27,360 nucleotides of DNA from Candidatus Nomurabacteria bacterium (GTDB taxonomy: Bacteria > Patescibacteriota > Minisyncoccia > Phycocordibacterales > UBA5272): assembly GCA_003518045.1 (NCBI GenBank), contig DOZK01000023.1, positions 1 to 27,360 of the forward strand. Direction: 5' to 3'. Positions 22,083 to 27,360 of this stretch are shown here, in pieces. The stretch's first letter is position 1. Each line of letters begins with the position of its first letter. Below the pieces are notes generated by a model that saw only the letters and a program-made list of their open reading frames with translations, was not told where the DNA came from and did no database searches. The position numbers and the translations under genes are program-made.

Positions 22083-22721
22083 ATGAGAAAGATTAAAGTA
22101 AATCCTGTGATAGGAATCGATGAAGTTGGCAGAGGACCACTCGCTGGGCCAGTAACAGTCTGTGCTGTCTATTTAAAGGACTCAAAAAGAGCAAAATTCG
22201 AGTATTTTAATAATACTATTAGAGACTCTAAAAGGCTTAGTTTAACTAGACGTAACAACATATATTTAATTATTAGGAAAAACCGAAAGCTTAATAATAT
22301 TGAATATGCCGTGTCTAGTCGGAGCGTAAAGCATATCGATAAGTATGGAATAAATAATTCAATTCACGCGTGTATTATTTCTTGTTTAACAAAATTAGAG
22401 AAGAAAAATATCCCAGTAAATGAAACAAAAATCAATTTAGACGGCGGACTTAAGATAAAAAGGGATAATTTAGATCAAACATCATACATAAAAGGGGATG
22501 AAGGCTACACAGAAATTGCTTTAGCGTCAATCATAGCCAAAATAACTAGAGATAAGTATATGAAAAAAATAGCAAAGAATTGCAAGGGGTATGATTTTGA
22601 AAATAATGTCGGTTATGGAACAAAAAAACATATTATTGCAATCAAAAAAATGGGCATAACAAAACATCATAGAATATCGTATTTATCGGCTATTCTATCT
22701 ATTAGAAAAAACCTAAAGTAG
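22083..22721 (+). CDS. rnhB: Ribonuclease HII
   Basis: It cuts the RNA strand of RNA-DNA hybrids and starts removal of single ribonucleotides from DNA. Catalytic residues are D13 and E14 (GIDEVGRGPLAGPV), D120 (NLDGG) and D157 (ASIIAKITRDKYM); the C-terminal GYGTKKHIIAIKKMGITKHHR is also typical. The ATG at 22083 (212 residues) is chosen over the upstream TTG because a perfect TATAAT ends 6 nt before it and the extra residues (MLYNRQ) are coded by the promoter itself. The length is normal for the family. A terminator-like hairpin follows 50 nt after the stop. Confidence 0.95.
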   Translation: MRKIKVNPVIGIDEVGRGPLAGPVTVCAVYLKDSKRAKFEYFNNTIRDSKRLSLTRRNNIYLIIRKNRKLNNIEYAVSSRSVKHIDKYGINNSIHACIISCLTKLEKKNIPVNETKINLDGGLKIKRDNLDQTSYIKGDEGYTEIALASIIAKITRDKYMKKIAKNCKGYDFENNVGYGTKKHIIAIKKMGITKHHRISYLSAILSIRKNLK

Positions 22722-22773
22722 GACTAATTGAACTTATTTTTATTGAATATTAATTTTAGTGTAGCTTATTACT

Positions 22774-22801
22774 AAATAAGTGATTAAAATCACTTATTTT
22801 T
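22774..22801 (+). terminator. Terminator hairpin after rnhB
   Basis: AAATAAGTGA, a short loop and TCACTTATTT form a perfect stem that runs into TTTTTGATG. The AT-rich stem is weak but the geometry is right for intrinsic termination, and the symmetric A and T flanks could allow use in both directions. Confidence 0.6.
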
Positions 22802-22986
22802 GATGTGTTATTTTGGCTAAATTTTGTTTGAAAAAATATATGTTTATTTTTCAAAAATTATACTGATTTTTTATTTGATAGGCGTGCTATTTTTCTTTAT
22901 ATAATAAAGATTTTTTGGCTGTCCTTTATCCACAGTTTATTCACTATTTTTACTATGTTTTTGGACTGTTTATACTATACTTAACT
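22802..22986. other. AT-rich gap before the surface protein gene
   Basis: Very AT-rich sequence without an open frame. It holds TTATCCACA at 22926-22934, a perfect match to the DnaA-box consensus, and TTATTCACT at 22936-22944, one base off. No cluster, no dnaA or dnaN neighbour and no other origin mark was seen, so I do not call an origin. Confidence 0.4.
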
Positions 22987-22992
22987 TATAGT
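22987..22992 (+). promoter_or_regulatory. -10-like TATAGT, 5 nt before the surface protein gene
   Basis: TATAGT ends 5 nt before the ATG at 22998 with no ribosome-binding site. A TATACT at 22971-22976 is a second possibility, which would leave a leader of about 15 nt. Confidence 0.4.
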
Positions 22993-22997
22993 AATTC

Positions 22998-25900
22998 ATG
23001 TTAAATTTTGTTCGTAAAAACATCCTTCAAATTTTTCTCCTTACGGCGGTTTTTCTCTTCCTCACCACGTCTAAAGTAAACGCTTTCTATCTTGACATGG
23101 ATAGAGATTTTAATTCTAATAATCAATTTTCACTTTTGTCAGAAGTTTCTCAAGTTAGGGATGTATTTACATTTCGAAAGGCACGTGTTTCTTTTGTTTT
23201 AAATTCTTTTAAAAATCTAAGTCACTCTTTACCACAAGAAATAGCTTTAGTAAATGCCACGGAGATTTTTGTTTTTGATAATCTTTCCATCGCTTTTCTT
23301 TCTTCAAAAAAAGTTTCACTTATAGGCGACAAGCTTTCAAATTTAATACAAAAAGAATTTTATAAAAAATTAGAAAAGTTGGCACTTAAATCAAATTTAA
23401 ATAATTCGGATAGAAAAGAAAAAATCTTTGGTGTTGTTCCAAAAAGAAATTATGCAGTTGGAAATAACTTAGTATCTTTTTCTTCTGATAACTCGAACAT
23501 GCTTGGTTTTATATTGCCTGCTTTTTTGTTGAAAAATTTTTCTATAGCAAAAATCACAGGCTTACAATTAGCACTTAGGGAAAGTAATATTACTTCTAAT
23601 ATTCCAAAAGTTGTAGAAATAAAACTTCTTCCAGTCTATGCTTTGTCGAATACTGGAAATAATATTAACCAAGGAATGGTACTCGGAGCTTATACTTCCT
23701 CGGAGTCCACAAGTGCTATAGGGAGAAAAAATCTTCCCTTCCTTGATAAATTATCTCTTGGTTTATTTTGTGGATTATCATCACTTACTACTTCTGTAAA
23801 TGATACTCGTTGTAATTATAATTCGCTTACAGTTTCATTTCCTTCACCAAAAATTGATATTAATTTACCTACAATTAATTCCACTACCACCCCACAAACA
23901 ATTTCCAAAAAACCAGAACCCCGCCCCAGTGATTACACTTTGGCTGGGCAAGCTGGAAACCAAAAACTTGAAACTGCCCACTACAAACTGGAAACTTCCC
24001 CTATATACATAACAAAATACATAACCCTAGAAGGTAAAGCAGGCCCCGCTGGTAAAGACGGTATCTCAGGTAAAGACGGATTAAATGGTAAAGACTCTAG
24101 TCAATCACAAGGTGGCTTCGGAGGATATGTAACTCCAGTAAATAACTATTTCCCTCCTACTCCCTCAGCAAGTCTAATAGGAGTATCTACCATAAGTTAC
24201 TTACGTGATACTACACTAGACTATGCAAAGTTAAACTATGGAACCTCTACTAATCAATACATTCAAAACGCTACAGTAAGTAACGGAGTATTCAACGGAG
24301 GTAATCTCTTTAACGACAGTGTCTCTTTCACAGGGAATGTAACTATAAACAATCTTACTTCCTCCACCACTAATTTAACTAGTGCTACATCTACTAATCA
24401 CTACATTACAAATCTCTCTGCCCTAGATTCACTCTTTACGAGTGCGACCAGTACCAACTGGTTTAGCACTAATTCCACTACAACTAATTCTTTTGTAACT
24501 AATCTCGCTATTACAAACGCAACTACAACGAATGCTACTACTACTAATTCTTTCATAACAAATCTTAACGTACTTAATTCTACAACTACTAATTTTGTAG
24601 CTGTAAACTCTTCTTCAACGAATGCAACTTCTACTAACCTCTACACTACTTCTCTAAACGCTCTCTCTGCTACCACTACGAACTTCTTCTCCACTAATTC
24701 TTTCTTAACTAACGGTACTTCTACAAATCACTACATAACAAATCTCTCTGCAAATGATTCGCAATTTACTAACGCAACTACAACTAATTCTTTTGCAACG
24801 AATTCTACATCTACGAATTTGTATTCAACCTCTGCGACGCTAGCAAATGCTACGAGTACCAACTTCTTCTCCACCAACTCCTTCCTCACGAATGGAACAA
24901 GTACTAATCACTACATAACTAATCTCGAAGCGGTTAATTCTCTCTTTACCAACTCCACTACCACTAACTCTTTTGCAACGAATTCTACTTCTACGAATTT
25001 GTATTCTAATTCTGCGTCAGTCGGCGTTCTGTCTGCGACTTCTGCGACGTTAGTAAACGGAACCACCACTAACTTCTTCACCACTAACCTAGCCGTAGGT
25101 ACAGTAAACACAACAGGTAATCAAACAATTAATGGAACTCTTAATGTAAACGGTACTACTCTCATAGGCTCTAACACTACAATACAAGGTAGCGTTACAT
25201 TAGGTACTTCTACCTCTAACTTCATTACAGTAAACGGACTCTTTAACTCAAACATCACTCCTGCTGCTAATATCTCATATGACTTAGGTACTCCATCTCT
25301 TTACTGGAGAAATGTCTATGCAGGAACAGTAACAGCTAATTCCTTCTCTGCTGCTTCTACTTCTATCTCTGGAACTAACAGTACCTCTTTCTCCATTAAC
25401 TCTAGTAACGCTACAACTGATACCCAAGACTCCTCTCTAGTATTCTTCAGAGGTATTGTTACTCCTAATGCTATATTACGTTGGAACTCTCTAACTAAAC
25501 GTCTAGAATCCAACATGTCTCTACACATAGAGAATGAGACTCCCGCTACTGGTACTACTACTTTCTCTGTACAGGGAGGGCAGGGGCAGGGAGTGGTTAA
25601 TCTATTTGAGTTAAGAAACAATTCAGGAACTTTACTTACTTCCTTTAACTCAAATGGAGGATTATCAGTAAATGAAAATATTAATGCAAGTGGAACATTA
25701 AATGTAAGTGGTACATCCACTTTAGCTACAACAACAATCACTGGAGTTCTTACAGTAAACGGTAACACCAACATAACTCAAGGAGGAATACTTACAGTAG
25801 GAGACAAAGTCATAGCCCCAGGAGAGATTGGAGCTGGTACATCTTCTCCGTCTGGAAAGATATCTATACAAAGTACTAATGCTGACCAAGTAGCATTCCT

Positions 25901-27344
25901 TGTTTATGGCTCAACGACACAGACAGCACCACTTATCTCCGTCTTTGACTATCCAGGTTCTAATCAAAATATCTTTAGTCTAAGTGCTACAGGTACATTA
26001 AACACTAGAGATATATTTGGAACTTCTGGTAACTTTAGTTCTACTCTAAATGTCTTAGGACAAACAACACTTACTAATGCTTCTTCCACTAATCTCTCAG
26101 TGTCTGGAATACTCTATGCACCGACTCTTTCTAGCTCTAATGTATTGTTTACAAATGCAACTTCTACTAATTTATTTACTTCAATATTAAATGCAGTAAC
26201 AGGAACTATTAATAACTTTACAGGAGGAAGTATAACTGCTACTTCATCTCTAACTTCAAATGGAACTTTAAATGTTACGGGGTTGACGACACTTACTAAT
26301 GCAAGTACAACTGCAATCTCTGGAACAGGTCTTAACTTTACAAATGGATTTATTACAAATGCTACATTAACTAATGCGAGTACAACTAATCTAAGTGCAA
26401 CTGGTTTCTTCTCTACGAACGCTTTTGTAACAGGATTTACTGCCACAAATGCTAGTACAACTAATCTCTCAGCCGTCGGAGCTACACTTGCTTCTCTATT
26501 CTCTACGAACGCCACGATTACGAATGCTTCAACTACAAATCTTTCAGCCACTGGCTTCACAGGTACAAACGGGATATTCACAGGGACATTAAATGTTTTA
26601 GGAAATACTACTTTAGCAAATGTAACTCTTACAAATGCATCTACTACTGCCGTATCAGGAACTGGACTTAGCTTTACCAACGGTTTCTTCTCTAATCTAA
26701 CTGCAACGAATGCATCTACTACTAATCTCTCAGCCGTCGGAGCTACACTTGCTTCTCTATTCTCCACAAACGCCACTTTAACTAATGCATCAACAACAAA
26801 TCTCTCAGCAAGTGGAGCTACTCTCTCTTCTCTCTTTTCTACAAATGCAACACTTAGCAATGCAACTATTACATCTGCAAGTATTACAAATGCCTCTACA
26901 ACTAATCTCTCAGCAAGTGGAGCAACCCTAACTAATCTATATTCCACCTCTGCAACATTAGCAAGTGCTACATCAACTAATTTCTTTACGTCGAATTTGT
27001 CTTCGACAAATTCGACTCTCACCAACTCCACTTCTACGAATTTGTATTCTAATTCTGCGTCCTTCGGCGTTCTGTCCGCGTCTTCTGCGGCGATAGCAGG
27101 AGCTATCACAGGAGCCACTTCCTACAACGGCCTCGTCATCACACCAAACACAGGAGTAGTAACTACAGGTACATGGAATGCTTCACAAATAGCTAATGCT
27201 TACATAGCTACAGGACTAGATGTAACTAAACTAACTACAGGAACTACTCTCCCATCAAATGTCCTTACATCTTCTCTTACTACAGTAGGCGCTCTTGCCT
27301 CTGGCTCTATCGCAAGTGGCTTCGGTACTATATCTACACTGTGA
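22998..27344 (+). CDS. Giant secreted Ser/Thr/Asn-repeat surface protein with a collagen-like segment
   Basis: A 1448-residue protein probably exported by Sec. Residues 1-29 are a signal peptide (NILQIFLLTAVFLFLTTSKVNA, cleavage after VNA). Residues 30-310 are unique sequence. Residues 319-334 (KLETAHYKLETSP) are coded by a short-period DNA repeat. Residues 346-367 are collagen-like Gly-X-Y triplets (GPAGKDGISGKDGLNGKD). Two blocks of degenerate repeats, about 454-700 and 1027-1371, consist of (A/S)T(S/T)TN-hydrophobic-(S/T)TN units. Between them lies a less regular region (ISYDLGTPSLYWRNVYAG, SSLVFFRGI, GKISIQ) like those of fibre and adhesin stalks. Such proteins probably form long beta-structured fibres; adhesion to a host cell is a guess. 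No sorting motif, transmembrane anchor or S74-type peptidase is seen at the C terminus, and the TGA at 27342 may be premature. Confidence 0.85.
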   Translation: MLNFVRKNILQIFLLTAVFLFLTTSKVNAFYLDMDRDFNSNNQFSLLSEVSQVRDVFTFRKARVSFVLNSFKNLSHSLPQEIALVNATEIFVFDNLSIAFLSSKKVSLIGDKLSNLIQKEFYKKLEKLALKSNLNNSDRKEKIFGVVPKRNYAVGNNLVSFSSDNSNMLGFILPAFLLKNFSIAKITGLQLALRESNITSNIPKVVEIKLLPVYALSNTGNNINQGMVLGAYTSSESTSAIGRKNLPFLDKLSLGLFCGLSSLTTSVNDTRCNYNSLTVSFPSPKIDINLPTINSTTTPQTISKKPEPRPSDYTLAGQAGNQKLETAHYKLETSPIYITKYITLEGKAGPAGKDGISGKDGLNGKDSSQSQGGFGGYVTPVNNYFPPTPSASLIGVSTISYLRDTTLDYAKLNYGTSTNQYIQNATVSNGVFNGGNLFNDSVSFTGNVTINNLTSSTTNLTSATSTNHYITNLSALDSLFTSATSTNWFSTNSTTTNSFVTNLAITNATTTNATTTNSFITNLNVLNSTTTNFVAVNSSSTNATSTNLYTTSLNALSATTTNFFSTNSFLTNGTSTNHYITNLSANDSQFTNATTTNSFATNSTSTNLYSTSATLANATSTNFFSTNSFLTNGTSTNHYITNLEAVNSLFTNSTTTNSFATNSTSTNLYSNSASVGVLSATSATLVNGTTTNFFTTNLAVGTVNTTGNQTINGTLNVNGTTLIGSNTTIQGSVTLGTSTSNFITVNGLFNSNITPAANISYDLGTPSLYWRNVYAGTVTANSFSAASTSISGTNSTSFSINSSNATTDTQDSSLVFFRGIVTPNAILRWNSLTKRLESNMSLHIENETPATGTTTFSVQGGQGQGVVNLFELRNNSGTLLTSFNSNGGLSVNENINASGTLNVSGTSTLATTTITGVLTVNGNTNITQGGILTVGDKVIAPGEIGAGTSSPSGKISIQSTNADQVAFLVYGSTTQTAPLISVFDYPGSNQNIFSLSATGTLNTRDIFGTSGNFSSTLNVLGQTTLTNASSTNLSVSGILYAPTLSSSNVLFTNATSTNLFTSILNAVTGTINNFTGGSITATSSLTSNGTLNVTGLTTLTNASTTAISGTGLNFTNGFITNATLTNASTTNLSATGFFSTNAFVTGFTATNASTTNLSAVGATLASLFSTNATITNASTTNLSATGFTGTNGIFTGTLNVLGNTTLANVTLTNASTTAVSGTGLSFTNGFFSNLTATNASTTNLSAVGATLASLFSTNATLTNASTTNLSASGATLSSLFSTNATLSNATITSASITNASTTNLSASGATLTNLYSTSATLASATSTNFFTSNLSSTNSTLTNSTSTNLYSNSASFGVLSASSAAIAGAITGATSYNGLVITPNTGVVTTGTWNASQIANAYIATGLDVTKLTTGTTLPSNVLTSSLTTVGALASGSIASGFGTISTL
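23953..23999. repeat. Short-period CTGGAAAC repeat inside the surface protein gene
   Basis: CTGGAAACC, ACTTGAAACTG, ACAAACTGGAAACTT: degenerate units of about 10 nt like those between genes, read in frame as residues 319-334. Confidence 0.55.
24360..27110 (+). repeat. Internal coding repeats of the surface protein
   Basis: Repeated ACTAAT-(C/T)TCTCAGC and ACTTCTACTAA-type units in two blocks (24360-25100 and 26080-27110). Most copies differ by synonymous changes. Some stretches of 40-50 nt are near-identical, for example 26460-26508 with 26721-26769, and 24985-25030 with 27028-27073, pointing to recent duplication or conversion. The long minus-strand frame over 26114-27118 is a by-product of this codon pattern. 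Confidence 0.8.
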
Positions 27345-27360
27345 ATTACGAAACCCCAAA

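Noticed and set aside
22926..22944. DnaA-box matches (TTATCCACA and a near match), plus TTATTCACA at 11596-11604
   Set aside because: Perfect 9-mers of this consensus are expected about once by chance in a window of this size and AT content; no cluster, AT-rich unwinding element pattern or dnaA/dnaN neighbours.
25316..25774. 152-codon minus-strand frame in the surface protein gene
   Set aside because: Shadow of the plus-strand gene; no ribosome site, promoter or family resemblance.
26114..27118. Long (334-codon) open frame on the minus strand inside the surface protein gene
   Set aside because: It arises from the repetitive ACTAAT/GCAAC codon pattern of the plus-strand gene; its product is a Val/Ala/Glu/Arg monotony with no start signal.
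27342..27344. UGA read as glycine (SR1/Gracilibacteria code)
   Set aside because: All conserved genes here read through at full length with GGN glycines and have no in-frame TGA, and the pseudouridine synthase also ends properly at TGA.

Overview
The window looks like a piece of a Candidate Phyla Radiation (Patescibacteria) chromosome, most likely a Parcubacteria-type lineage. The reasons are AT-rich housekeeping genes with unusually short versions of conserved enzymes (a UvrC without helix-hairpin-helix domains, a UvrA missing about 110 residues), an orphan membrane-anchored peptide-binding protein, a stand-alone four-helix-bundle (23S intervening-sequence type) protein, and a giant Ser/Thr/Asn repeat surface protein. 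Taxonomy is inferred from gene character; there is no rRNA here. The standard code is used (TAA and TAG dominate as stops; TGA ends only two genes).

Layout. 1-9300 (mostly + strand): uvrA, a small unknown gene on the minus strand, uvrC, then the class I ribonucleotide reductase pair nrdA-nrdB. 9301-11085 (+): a membrane-anchored FKBP prolyl isomerase, a divergent D-Ala-D-Ala-ligase-like ATP-grasp protein and a possible 27-residue membrane peptide. 11086-11890 has no convincing protein gene: it holds a long imperfect palindrome, a strong terminator, a possible minus-strand non-coding transcription unit and repeats. 11891-21967 (all minus): an MFS transporter followed by an RsuA/RluB-type pseudouridine synthase, then secG, an oligopeptide-binding-like protein and RNase J, then dnaE, then a four-helix-bundle gene. 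22083-27344 (+): rnhB and a 1448-residue secreted repeat protein.

Functional theme: DNA repair, dNTP supply and replication (UvrA, UvrC, NrdAB, DnaE, RNase HII), RNA processing (RNase J, pseudouridine synthase), and envelope or secretion functions (SecG, FKBP, peptide-binding protein, MFS, surface protein).

Two genome-scale habits stand out. First, at least eight genes have a -10-like hexamer ending only 5-8 nt before the start codon with no Shine-Dalgarno, which suggests leaderless transcription; this also corrects several starts (rnhB, the MFS gene). Second, nearly every intergenic gap is filled with short-period degenerate repeats from several families plus longer dispersed palindromes, and some of this repeat material appears to have been absorbed in frame into coding sequence (dnaE, the surface protein). 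No CRISPR array, prophage, transposase, tRNA or rRNA gene was seen.
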